Source: Scleropages formosus (taxonomy: Eukaryota; Chordata; Actinopteri; Osteoglossiformes; Osteoglossidae). Taken from it: a DNA stretch of 64,000 nucleotides. The stretch spans positions 17,626,783-17,690,782 of the forward strand of contig NC_041817.1 in NCBI RefSeq assembly GCF_900964775.1, written 5' to 3'. The notes below the pieces were generated by a model that did no database searches, was not told the origin of the DNA, and saw nothing but the letters and a program-made list of their open reading frames with translations. Shown here piece after piece: positions 46,701 through 58,923 of the stretch. How positions within the stretch are numbered: position 1 is the stretch's first letter; every line of letters starts with the position of its first letter. Position numbers and translations under genes: made by a program.

Positions 46701-49700
46701 AATACAGGTTATAATGTGATGTTTATAGATTGATGGATTTCTGGGCTCTTGTTAAGAAAACAGCTTCTCTGATGTACTTCTGCTACTGCCTGAAAACAAA
46801 ATATATTTTTTTCTCGGACTGGACTCACGTGAAGTTCAAGTGACACTTCTTAATGAGGGGATACACCAGACTATCCATAATGGGAACCAGTATAAGAATC
46901 AGGATAGGGTTCACCATCTGTCAGAAAAAGAGAAAAGTGCTCATTCGATGTCCATCTATCCAGTTTCAATATCCACATTATCCTGAGCAGGGTTGCGGTG
47001 AAACAGAGCCTAACCCGCAAGCATTGGACCCAAAGCTGAAGGAGGGTACACCCTAGATAGGACGTCAGTCTTCATTCGATGCTCATGTTTAAATCGGTCT
47101 ATTGGAAGTTGAGGCGGAAAATGGAAATCGGGAAGAAGCTTTAGGGCATACCTGCATGTGTTCTGGCTGGATAGTGAGTGTACCCTGGTGAGAAAGAGAG
47201 GGGAGTAAGTCATTTGGGAAAAGACAATAGACCACTATGATCAAGCAAAAGGCAGAAAAACAGCTAAATTAAATGCTTACAAAGCTTCCATCCATGGTGG
47301 TGGTTTGGAAAGTCCATCGAGAGCCCTGTATAAACAAAGTAGACCTTGTAGGGATCACAGTTTCTTCTAGCATTTTGTTACGTTTCGGTTTCTATTAGAT
47401 ACCTACAGTTCCTAGTCTTGTATGTGATCATGAAAAGTAAACACAAATAAAATTTTAATGAAAAGAACACTTTCAACGTCCTTGAATGTGCTTAAGCTGG
47501 CACTATTTGGGTCACATCTCCAGCACAACAAAACCACCTGTAGCAACTTTAAAGGTTCACATCACCTGCTGGTCAAAGAGTGCCCAGAACATCGGCAGTG
47601 GGATGTACAGGAAGAGGACCTTCAGTACCATCTTAACCTGAGCGATGAGAAGCTTCTACAGTGGCACAGACACAGGATTGGGGGTGAGTCATCTCCGCAG
47701 GTTTATACTGGTTTGTTCAGATACACAGCTGAGAAAGTAACGTACATCATATTTCTCTGTGGCCCAGTCCATCCAGTGCTCCCTTTTGGGGTACTTGCTG
47801 CTTCGGTGCTTGAAGCGGTTCTTCAGTGCAAACTGACAAGGAAAACACACAGAAACCAAATCAACTTTTAATGTGATCTTATACCATAATTTCCATTATT
47901 GCAGACATAGAGAATAAAACATGAGACTACCATGTCCTAAAACAGATACACACAAGTACTCCATCATTGTGGCTATAAAAATAAAAAAACTACAGTTTAA
48001 ACTCATAAAACTGCTAAAAATAATAGACACCAGTTATTGGAGAGGAAGGAAGGCAACTGTACTTTTTCATTGTGAAGTTTCCTTTAATATTATGACGTTG
48101 TCTGCAGAGACTTACTCCAATGCATTTAAAAACTTGCAGAATGATGTTCCCTTGCGGCTCAGCCTTATAATACATGCTGCTGCCAGCGATGAACACAACT
48201 GCACAGAAAAAACAACCGTGTTTGCAATCAGAATGTGATTTTGGGAAAGTGAAATGAGCAATGATTTCTCAAGGTTTTCACTCAAGAGAGCACTAAAGGA
48301 CTCACTGAGGGCAACAAACATGAGGGCAGCGGGGATTCCAAAGGCCAAGGGGTAGCACTGCTCAGCGGTCCCACACTTCTGGGCTGGAAGCCAAGGGACA
48401 GAGGAACATGTGATATACAGTCTGTTCTCCACCAAATCCATCTCCTGTCCTTCAGGAGATTGCCTGCTACACACATTTCTTCTGTGATTACATAACCACT
48501 TTGAAATGTATTTACTGCATTTGTGTAACTTGCTAGCCATGTGGTCAGTAAATTCTCGAAAGGATTTCCTTCATGTTGTCAGCTGAGTCCACTCAGAAAG
48601 AGAACTGTTCTCTGTGGTATCGTTCTCCCTCACCTTTCATTATGGGAGTGATGAGGGTGGACAGGAGACTCCCTGCATTGATGGACAGGTAGAAGATGGA
48701 GAAAAAGGTGCTCCGCTGCTTCTCCTGCAGAAACAAGATACCAGCATCACCTGATGGCTCAATACCGAAAGCGCAAGAAAAGGAACACGTTTGTATTAAT
48801 GTTTAAAGACACCAAAATATGTTTCTAACCTGGTGGTCCTGAAACTGGTCTCCCCCAAAAGCTGCCACGCAGGGCTTGATCCCACCTGTCCCAAAAGCGA
48901 TGAGGAAGAGGCCAACCATGGACAGCACGCTGAGGAAGACACCAGTAAACACATTAACAAACAGCCAACATCATACCTCTCACTCTCAGCTTATGTGGTC
49001 TGCAGCAGTAATTATGTGGAACAGTAATGCAGGCAGAAAACATTTTAAAAATTGAAAACTCAACCTTTAAAACACATTAGTACTATTTTTTTAATTATGA
49101 CATTAATCTGACAATGTCACAACATTTAAGATCTGTTGTAGAGAATACAAAGTGGTTATGTGTTAGGCTACAAGTTGTTTCCATAGTTTAAGTATTAATT
49201 TTCTTTTCTTTTGAATGGCATGTATATAAATGGAGTGTGGCTTTGGTTTGTTGGTTTGGTGGGTGGGTTGGAGAAGGTAGTTAAGCTTCTTGGTCTCGGC
49301 TCATGGAAATGTATGTTGGCTACACTGGATGTTGTTCTCTTTGGCTTCACGTTGTTGGTTGGACTGGGTCTTTGTGTACAGCCATTGAAAAATACGCATG
49401 GGGTATAACATCTTGTCTTGTGTATCTTGAATGTATAAAAACTGAGAGATACTTTGAAGAACTCACACATGTATTGTAAGGGTGTCTGGTTTTCCATCGC
49501 TGTTCCCATCTGTGATTTCAGTAATGGCACTAATTGCCATGACCACCTGACCGATGGTGTAGACGATGGATAGGTACACAATGGTCCTGTGATGGACAGA
49601 AGGTGAAGGATTTACAAAAGAGCACAAGGGGACAGATGTTGTTACTTCACGTTAAGGGCCATCGAAACCCTGGCTTGCGACAATTCCCTCACTTGAACTT

Positions 49701-50959
49701 CCCCAGCCATGAGTCGGCGATAATGGCCCCCAGAATAGGAGTCAGGTAACACAGGGCTGTAAATGCGTGATAGATGGAGGTGGACAAGTCTTCGTCCCAC
49801 TTGAGGAAGTTTTTGAAGTATAACGTCAGAACAGCTGATAAGGAAAAGGGATGACAGGGATCAGTCATAATAACGACTCAAAGAGGGAAATATGACTATG
49901 CTGGTGTTGCAGATGCTATGTGCTCCTCCTTACCTCGCATGCCATAGTAGGAGAACCGCTCACAGAACTCATTGACAACAATGAAAAAGATGCTGAGGGG
50001 ATAGCCGAAGCATTCAATCTGAATTAAGCAGAAAGGACATTCATGAGGAATCAAAAAGTGTAATTTATGCAGGATCTCAATAGTGGAATATAGCAATAAC
50101 GTGTGGTAGGACTGTTTTGAACTACTGCCATTCATATCTGGATGTACTTCATTTCTCTCTACATCTCTGTAACAGAAGTAATTTTCTAGGCATTTCAGCA
50201 TCTTTACATCATTACAAGCTAAAAAAAGAAGCATTCAAAAGTGTCTGTGTGTGAGTGACACAGAGAGAGTGTGTTCCACTGACGTAAGGATGAGTGACCC
50301 ATTGTAAGTAGTGTATCTAGCAGTGTAAATCACCTTGGTGAATAAGGTGTGTGGGCTGGTAACACTACATAGTATCCATTGTAAGTCGCGTTGGAGAAAA
50401 GCATCTGATAAATAAATAAATGTAAATGTGTCATGGCATTAACAAACAGTCATTGGAGGTAGACCTAAAATTATGCCAAGCAATGGATATTAAAACAAAA
50501 ATGCTAAAATAAAGTTATGCAAAATTACATTTTTTTAGAAGATTAATGTTATTTAATGATTTATGTTATATGAAATTTATCTTATATGAATATATTGTTT
50601 CTTCATGTTTTTTTATTAATAAAAACTGGTATTAAAGCCTGAACAGGAAGCATCCTTTACCTTAGATTTGACTTTCTTAGCACTTTTCTCTTTGTCGTCT
50701 GTGAAGGGTAACAGTAATGCCCATTACGTTGAAGAATACACAACACATGCATCCAAAAAAACCCATTTTCTCTGTAAGCATTTTAGCACGAGCACACAAA
50801 TACAAAATAACAGGCTTGGCTCCTTTAGCAGTTCAGAAATTTATCTGAACAAACAAATCAAATAAACATTCATCCTGGTGCATGAAAAAGATCATTTTTT
50901 TTGCTACAGAATAAATCAAAGGCTTTCAGGAAAAGGTGAGTTTCCTACTCACCTGTCAT
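43755..50959 (-). CDS. slc15a1: Proton-coupled oligopeptide transporter PEPT1, 23 coding exons
   Basis: The coding exons on the minus strand are 50953-50959, 50661-50698, 49934-50018, 49693-49834, 49467-49586, 48830-48929, 48634-48724, 48306-48383, 48116-48198, 47746-47832, 47566-47655, 47281-47325, 47152-47184, 46829-46917, 46478-46559, 46243-46362, 45876-46013, 45707-45753, 45229-45336, 44940-45045, 44706-44843, 44316-44423 and 43755-43973. They give 2154 nt, 717 residues (human 708). Conserved features include [25 protein letters not shown] in helix 1, His66 (human His57) in [18 protein letters not shown] with Tyr176, Trp301 in [10 protein letters not shown], and Glu595 in MGEVVFS. The segment of about residues 390-580 is the large extracellular domain with several NxT/NxS sites. 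It is an apical di- and tripeptide/proton symporter of the POT family. Paralog (a or b) is not decided. Confidence 0.96.
46960..47075 (-). repeat. SINE fragment in slc15a1 intron
   Basis: Contains GAGCAGGGTTGCGGTGAAAC, AGCCTAACCCGCAAGCATTG and GAGGGTACACCCTAG, the shared SINE body, without a recognisable head. Confidence 0.6.
50245..50430 (+). repeat. V-SINE 3' half
   Basis: GTGTTCCACTGACGTAAGGA and TAGTGTATCTAGCAGTGTA, followed by the tail GTCGCGTTGGAGAAAAGCAT and AAATAAATGTAAATG. It links the V-SINE-type middle to the widespread GTAAATG tail. Confidence 0.75.
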
Positions 50960-51060
50960 GGTGGCAGCAGGTGGTGACTCTCTTGCTTAGTCCTTTTTTG
51001 CTTGATGCTCTCCAGGGAAGAGACTGCAACCACTACCGCGGCCTGATTTTAAAGCTGGGA
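50960..51060 (-). promoter_or_regulatory. slc15a1: slc15a1 leader and TATA-like promoter
   Basis: A near-ideal Kozak context (GCTGCCACCATGA) sets the start. On the minus strand a TATA-like CTTTAAAATC lies at about 51044-51053, placing a start of transcription near 51020 and giving a leader of about 60 nt. The TATA assignment is by spacing only. Confidence 0.4.
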
Positions 51061-53600
51061 AGGGCGGTTCTCTTTCAACGTGATTAGATCCTGGCGTTCA
51101 TCTGTAATATCTTGGTTTATGGCAGCTTGTACCTTATGTACACTAGTGAGGGAAGAGGGTGGTGGTTGGCAGTCCCCCTGAAAAGCAATGACCCCCAGTA
51201 AGTAATTACAACCTGAGGGTTTACACTTTGTGGACTCGACTTTGACTTTTTATGGTCTTTAAGGTTGTTTATCTGTTTATGATACAACCACAAAAAAGAT
51301 CCAATCAGAATTGTTTCTGTGAGCCTGTGATACAATAAGATGTAAGTACAGCCATATTTAAATCCACAATGTTTACTCTGGGTCATTTCGCTGTGAATTT
51401 TGCTTAGGATTATAAATACAAAGCAACGAAACATCTGACTGAATAAATTATCACCGTATTTAATTGTGGAATAAGGCTCAGATCTTGTTAGGAAAATTGA
51501 TGTCTCATCTCTCATCCCTTTAGAGAGACACGCCACTAATCCTTTACCTGCTTCCATAAATGCCCACTTTTATATCGGGGTGGACTTGTGTCAATTTTGT
51601 CATGTAAAAGCTTCTGATTAGAAAATAAAATACGGAAGTTTTATAATTAAAGAAGGACTTTCAAAGAGATGGTTGAACACAGTATCCTTAGTGGCTGGAA
51701 ATAAACACCTCAGCGCTCTGCAAAACAGGTCACATGTTTCATTCAGTATGCAAATTTCATTTTAAAATGACTGATAGCTGGGCACAAGGTTTGATATTTC
51801 CTGCTAGAATATTTGTAAAATATACTCTCCCAGTATCCAAATATAAAAAAGTACAGTTTTAGAATATCAAAACATGTTAAAAAGTGTGTGTGTGGCATAT
51901 ATACTGTAAAACACTCATTTTAAAATTTCATTAGTTCCATTAAAAAAAGACTGAACTTAGAGTGCATGAACGGTCTTCTGCTTAGGCAGACCCCACCGAA
52001 GCATGCACAGGGATCTGTATAAGTATAAATAATCTTCTAAAAAGCTCAGATGATCAAAGAGCCTGAATTGGGCATTTTGGGACTGCAAATAGCATTGGTT
52101 AGTTTCCCTCAGCCATATCAGCTGCTTAAAAGTCCTTGCTGAGCTTCTTTCAGTTGACATCAGCTGGTCGTCATTAATCTGTTGAGATAGAGACAGGCAG
52201 CAGAGAGCTGTCTACTAAGGTCCTTCCTGCCTCTTGCTCAGAAATCATCCTTCACCAGCTCACTTCTGATGAAACGTCACAAGATTAATGAGACATGGCT
52301 GAGACCACGGAGATGTGTGAATGGAGGGAGGCTGGCGTGCCATGCAGTACTTGACATCAAGGCTTGTAGTTGCATTTGAAATTTTTGTTTTCCTAATGAC
52401 AGTTGATTGCTCATTGTGCAAAGTTTAGTGTACAAATTGTATGCGGTAAAAAGTCTGAATTCTCAGTACGTGTGCTCGTTAGGACAGGAAAGCATGGCTT
52501 GCTCACGTTATCATACAGTCTTCTGGCAGAGAAGCAGACAGTCCTGTTAGATTCATAACAAGTAGCAGACAAATAACAAAGAAGATGTGAATTTACCCAC
52601 CATGCATTCAAAGCCTCAGACTCCAACGGACAGGTATTCTGCACCATGGTAATCTATCTCTATCTGGTACCTGCTTTCAGAGCAACTTTCTGGATCTTTC
52701 CGTTATGTCAAGCAACCTCAATGAACCTAAATGTTCCAGAAGTCAGGAATGAGGAAATAAAAGCATTTCCCACTTGTTACACCAAAAACATCAGGCAATT
52801 CCTACAACGTTGCTTTGAAGTATGCTTTTTGTACAGTGTGAAATATGCTTCTCAAGGTTGACAACTCAGTAGACATTAGTAAAATATAAAATCTGATGTA
52901 TGGTCTACTGGAATGGTAAAGGGTAGATGTGAATCCATGAAGATCATCTGTATGAAGGCATTTACTGGGGCAGTCGGAAGTTTGTGGCCGTTACTGCATT
53001 GCGTGTGGAACTCATTAGATAAGACAAAACCGCTGGAGATGAGACTCCATATCACACACCAATGGTCCTCTCAATTGTCCAATCAGGAAAGCCCATACAG
53101 ACACAGTGGAAGGTAAGTGTGAATAAGCCAATCAGAGGACAGAAGACTTGAGATATTTACATTGGGATTTATTAGCTTTTCTCCAAAGCCTGTGGTCCCT
53201 TCAGCAACGTTTTTTTAAAGGCTTCCCAACAAAAATGGTTTTTCTTATGCATCTGAAATGCATGTTTGAAATAATTATTATGAACTGATTAGTTTTTTCT
53301 CAGGTAACTTATCTAAATATTAAAAATGTTCATACTGAATTTAACATACATAGTCATAGCAGCAGAAATACTGAAATGAAGCTTGTATGCTACAAGATGC
53401 ACACATAAATGCATATTTTTGGAAAAAATAAAACCAACAAGCAGGTGACTCACAAGTTAAAGGTTTGTAGAGAAATCAGTGACTTTAATGAAAAGTGGCA
53501 TTAGGGGATATTTCCTTTTGAAATACAGCAGAACACTGAGTTGCTGTTAAAAATTTAAAAAAACCATAAAACTGCCCGAATATAAAAGGATTTTTTTTTA
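51061..53600. other. Intergenic region between dock9 and slc15a1
   Basis: 2.5 kb of AT-rich unique sequence upstream of slc15a1. No coding exon, complete SINE or RNA gene is recognised; frames of 60-146 codons look random. Confidence 0.6.
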
Positions 53601-53609
53601 TTAACAAAC

Positions 53610-54599
53610 AAACAACATGGTGAAAGCTTTATTCAACATCTATTCCTCCACAGTATGTTACTGGTTCCATACTCCATTGCTTTGGCATGAAGGATGAAAC
53701 TATTTTTTTTTTTTTTTTTTTACAGTGTATGAACTGAACATAGCAGGACACCTTGCAGGAGACAAAATATTGCACTGCTTTTATGTACAAGATTAACCAC
53801 CGTGGAATACATCTTAGACGTGTCCTTATATGTACTCTTTTAAAAATGTTCACAATCCCAGTTGCCGAGGTGTTGTAAGCAAAGAGCTAAAGCTTCACTG
53901 GGTATGCAGATTTCGTAAAACAAGTGAAATACAGTCTGTCTCCATGTATGCAGTGTGCAACAAGTATTGTTCATTTAACACACCTTAAGGAGTGGATGTC
54001 CTCCATCCAAAGGCAATATTTATAATACAGTATAATGCTGTATATACAAAAGTTTTGACAAAAATTTAAAACCTGAAAATAATAATAGCAATAATAATCA
54101 AAATAACAATAAAAACAAAATCAATGAAAAAAGGACATATAGACCCAGGAGACAGATTACTTGTACATGTATTAAATGTTCTTACTCACATAAAAATATG
54201 GACAAGAATGTCTCCAAAGGAAAAACAACATAAAGTGTCCAATTGGTCAGGAAAGGGAATTCACACATTATCAACTGGCTACTTTTCAGTTGTCCATTGT
54301 TTTGTGTTTATTCTTTCTCTCTGCTTCTTAACATTTCTTTTTGGGCAAAGGCATTTTTGTCCAAGGAAAGGGTCACCAGAAAATATAAGGCCATTAAACT
54401 GGTCAAGAGGCCAAGTTGTTGGACACCTTCCTAGGTTCCCATGGATGAGATGGCCACTTTGCATGTCAGCCTGGAAGCAAACCTGAGACAAAAGAGGGGA
54501 AGGGCTGACGAACTGTGGGGGTGGGGTGTGGACTGGGAGCACCTGGTCTTTTCTGGCGCATATGGGTTGGGGGTCAGGGTGGAGCGGGTGTAGTCTGCC
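53610..54599 (-). other. dock9: dock9 3' untranslated region
   Basis: About 1 kb after the dock9 stop, AT-rich toward the end, with a T run (53702-53722 on the plus strand). No coding exon. Confidence 0.6.
53628..53633 (-). terminator. dock9: dock9 polyadenylation signal AATAAA
   Basis: TTTATT on the plus strand, about 970 nt past the dock9 stop codon on the minus strand; a further AT-rich TAATAA follows. Confidence 0.5.
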
Positions 54600-57500
54600 T
54601 CATACCACGGAGGAAGAACTGGGCACACCCTGAATAGTCGCACTAGTGGGCGTCCCGCTGATGGCATTGAAGATATGCAGCGAGTCTGGCAAGGTGGTCC
54701 TTATACTGTCCTCCACTGTGCTGATCTGCAAGGACACACAAAACCACTGAGCAAGAAGTGGCTACAGCCTCCACTCATATACTTTTACATCGCTGACCTT
54801 AAGAGGAACATGAATGGTCAATATTACCATCCAATCTGCTCATGGCAGCACAAAGAGAAGGGAAACAAGAGGGTTAGCTTCAAATGAGTTCAAATTAAAT
54901 TTAATGGGAAGAACACTATCATACTTTACCTAATGAATGTTTCACAGTAAGACTAAGATCCAAAATACAGTTCAACACCTGCACAGTGCAAAGATTTAAA
55001 TTTAATTCAAATTATTTAAATTATTTAAACTTATTGTTCAGAGTATCAATAAATAATTAAAGCCCACTGGTCATCCCAATAGCAAAGAACAAGAGGCCCA
55101 CCGATTCGTGCATGATGGTGGACAGCTCCCTTATCAGGTCCCGGTAGTTGGCCTTCATTTCATCGTGGTACTCCTGTTGGTCCTCCTTTATTAGCCGCTC
55201 ATTGATGGACAGGCCTTGGCCACAGGCCTCCACAAATTGCCTGTTTGCAAAACCAACCACAAATTTCTGAATAGACACCCAATCTCATCCAAAGTGAGAC
55301 AGCTATTGCTCTGCAGATCTCACCTGAACACATCCTTTAGCTGTCTGACCTTGCTGTCAGGGTACTTATGACTGCTAGCGTCATCTAGGAACGCTCTGGC
55401 GTAAGCAAGTGGCCCAGCATTTACCTGGAGGGTGGAGAGAGGATCAAGAGATTGGTAAATGCAGTGAGAGAGTGGACAGTCTTCAGTTCAGTTGTGTTTA
55501 GTGAAAGACTAATGTCCATCTAGCAAAAGACAGAATCAGTTCAATCACCAGTGATGCTGGTGACACAATTAATGCAGTTATTGAACACAACTTGCATACC
55601 TGACAATTTGACATTCTGCTCATTTATACAACTGGATATTCAACTGAAATGTCAAAAATACAGCCATGGGGTTAGCTTTATTATTCTGCTTTATTTAAGT
55701 GACATCATTTTTCAAGGTATCTTACAATGTAGATAGTAAAATTTACAATGATTTACTCATTTATAGAGCATTGTTTTCTTACTATATCAATTGAAAGTAA
55801 GTACCTTGATCAAGGGCACTACAGCAGGAGTGTCATTTGAGAAAGAAAGATTGATTTTACAAGGCCAAAAAAAAAAAAAAAATCACACTATCCACAGCTG
55901 GAAGCTGGAGGCTACTTTTCTTAAGTAAAAGGCTCTCATTTGTATTGAGGCACTAAAGATTATATATATAGGGCTCTTGGATCCTTCTTAGAAATTGACT
56001 TGTATCACCAAATTGTGTATTATTGTATAAAGACACAGTGCTATAATCATCAAAATATTTTAAAAATTTTAAGGCTGCAAGACTGAAAAATGAGCCAGTT
56101 GAATATCTATTTTGTGTTTCAATGACTGGATCAGAGTGCTACCAGTTGATAATCAAATATGATGTTGTTTTGACAGCACGGACAAGTTAAGCTATGCATT
56201 AATTGCACATACAGTACTGCTGACGGCGCACCTGGACGCTGATGCTGCCCTGCAGTTTGAGCTGAAGGCGGATCATGTCGACATCACTGACTGAGCAGAG
56301 TTCCCGCAGCTCGGCCACCTTGCGGCTCATCTCATCGATGGCCACCTCGATGGGGCTCAGGTCTGTGTGGTGCTGATACATGACCGCAATGCGCTTCTTC
56401 ACATAGGGGAAACAGTGTGTGGCTAAAGACGACAGGAGAGAGAGATGCCGGTCCTCAGCCCACACACTGATTCAGACTTACATCTGCAGTTCACCCCACT
56501 TCTTGCTTTTAACACAGTCAACTGACAAAGCTTAGTTCACCCCTTCATAGAGAGGGACAGATGTTATGATTACTTGCTGGACACCTCTGTACAACAATCT
56601 ACAATGTGATGTTGGTTTACGAAGCCACTCATAATAATCTACCCATTTGTACTGGGTTATAGTGGCAGTAATTTTTACTAAAGTAATTCAGGGTAACTGG
56701 CTTGCTCAAGGCTATTGCAGCGTGGGCATTGGGAGTAGTCCAATACTTGTCCTATTGTGGGGAGTTGATTTTATGAGCTTTTTCCATCTAAGTCATAAAG
56801 AATTGGACTAATGAATTTAAGTACATTAAATTTGGTAGTATGGCTCTTAACTATACATAAAGAGCAATAAAACCTGCACACATACCAATCCAGCAAGAAA
56901 AAGTTTTGTCTAATAAATCCATGACAAACTAGGATCACAGGCAGAGAGCTGTGGGATTTGCAGGCATGTCAATGAAAAGGTGTGATTGAAGCATTTTTTA
57001 AGCAACAGTCCCTTTGTCCTCTATAATCAGTCCAGCTATTATCACTTAATGAAGATAAAAGCTGTACTTTGGGTTCTTTAAGATAACACAACAATAACAA
57101 AGGTCAGACACAATCAGACAGAGAAAGGACACGTGACTACATACCAGTTAATACCTTTAAAAAGCAATTTCTGGAAAGCTGACTCTAAGTCGTTCTAGTG
57201 TGTGTCGAAGTCAAAAATTTAAGCACATGTAAGCATGTGTCAGGATCTTTGCGTTCCCTTGGTGTGTGTGGCCAGTACTTAGGGACAATGGGTTATATCT
57301 GTGATGAGGGTTTGAGAGTGAGGAGACACCTACTCGTGAGAACGGTCCTGCGCTTGCACTGCTCGTCCACCCAGCCTTGCTTCTTGCCTGAAACCGTGAA
57401 GGGCATCTCGAATACAAAGCGTCGGATATTGTGGCTCCGCTCAAAGTCTGTCAGCCTGTCGGCCAGTTCCTTCTCTTCCAGGTATGGTGTCACATGGGTC

Positions 57501-57927
57501 ACCTGAATGTATGCGTACTTCGAGTCCAGATCTTTTGGATTGATCTGTACAGAAGAATGACCACAAGCTAAATTAAAACCACACTAATACTTAATCTACA
57601 GCAGTAAGACATTTAATTTAAAAGCCAAAATCAAAAACATTTTATAAACCCTAACGAGGAAGACTAAACAAAAAAGAAACAATGACAATATGCTATTTTT
57701 TATTAATTTTCACACTCGACGGGTAATTGCTGCGGTGTCAAAATTGGGAAAAGTTGCAGCCCTTCCTAAATAATAAACTGTAATGGCGAAGCCTGTAACA
57801 CAACAGTTGTTCTGCACTGAGGAAGAGGAACTGAATACAGTATCCTTGAACTGTGTCTGGCAGACACCCAAGGACATGGCTCAGACCCATGATTTACACC
57901 CTACAGGTTGGAGAATCTATGGAAAGC

Positions 57928-57970
<43 letters not shown>

Positions 57971-58875
57971 AGAGATATTTTCTGGAGCTACCTTTACTTT
58001 GAAAGATACACTAACCAAACCACAGTATCTGTGAGCTCTGTTTATGTGTATTTTGACGTCAAGGACACAACCTCACATTGCTTCTCAGACACAGACAGGT
58101 ACTTCTGCACGTTTCAGCAAAAGACAGCTCTTGATAAGGATGTCTCCATATAAATAAAGACTGATAATAATCTTAGCTTTTAATTTATTCATTAGATATT
58201 AATAAAGAAATGTAAATATAGGTAAATATACTCCCACCCGTATCAAGTGTTTACAAGTGATAGGGCCTGCAGAAAAGCAGCTGGCAAACTGTGAGAGCTC
58301 TGCATTGAGACACGGAGAAACTCTTACCCGGCCAGAGTCCTGGATCATCTTCACGTTTTCTGGACCAAACTTGTCAGAGTATAGCTTGAGCAGCCTCTGG
58401 GAGATCTCGGAGAGAGGCGTGAACTTGGGCTCCTTGTAGATGTACTCCTTACCATCCTCATCCTCAAAGAAGCCCTGGATGATCAGTCAACACGTGTTTC
58501 GGTTATGGAAGCTCTCAGCCCGGAGATGTGCTTCATGTTTTTAAATTCGGCGGAAGAGGGACTGTGTGACGGAGGACATGACGGTGGCTGCGAAACACCA
58601 GTGCCCATGAGTATGCGATGTTATTGGGATCCTTCACTTAAGTCCACGCACTGAGACCACTCTCTTTTCCACAATAGCGATGGGTGAACAACTAATATCT
58701 CATATGACTGTAAGATGTGTGTATTAATGAATATCTGTGTATGTGTACTTGTATGGCAACCTCCCTGTACAGATGTTTGTATATACACAGTGTTTGTGTG
58801 TATGACAACTCCTGTGTGTACTTGATTTATGTGTTTTTGTGTCTACATGAATATGTTTTTTTTTGTATACAGGAT

Positions 58876-58923
<48 letters not shown>

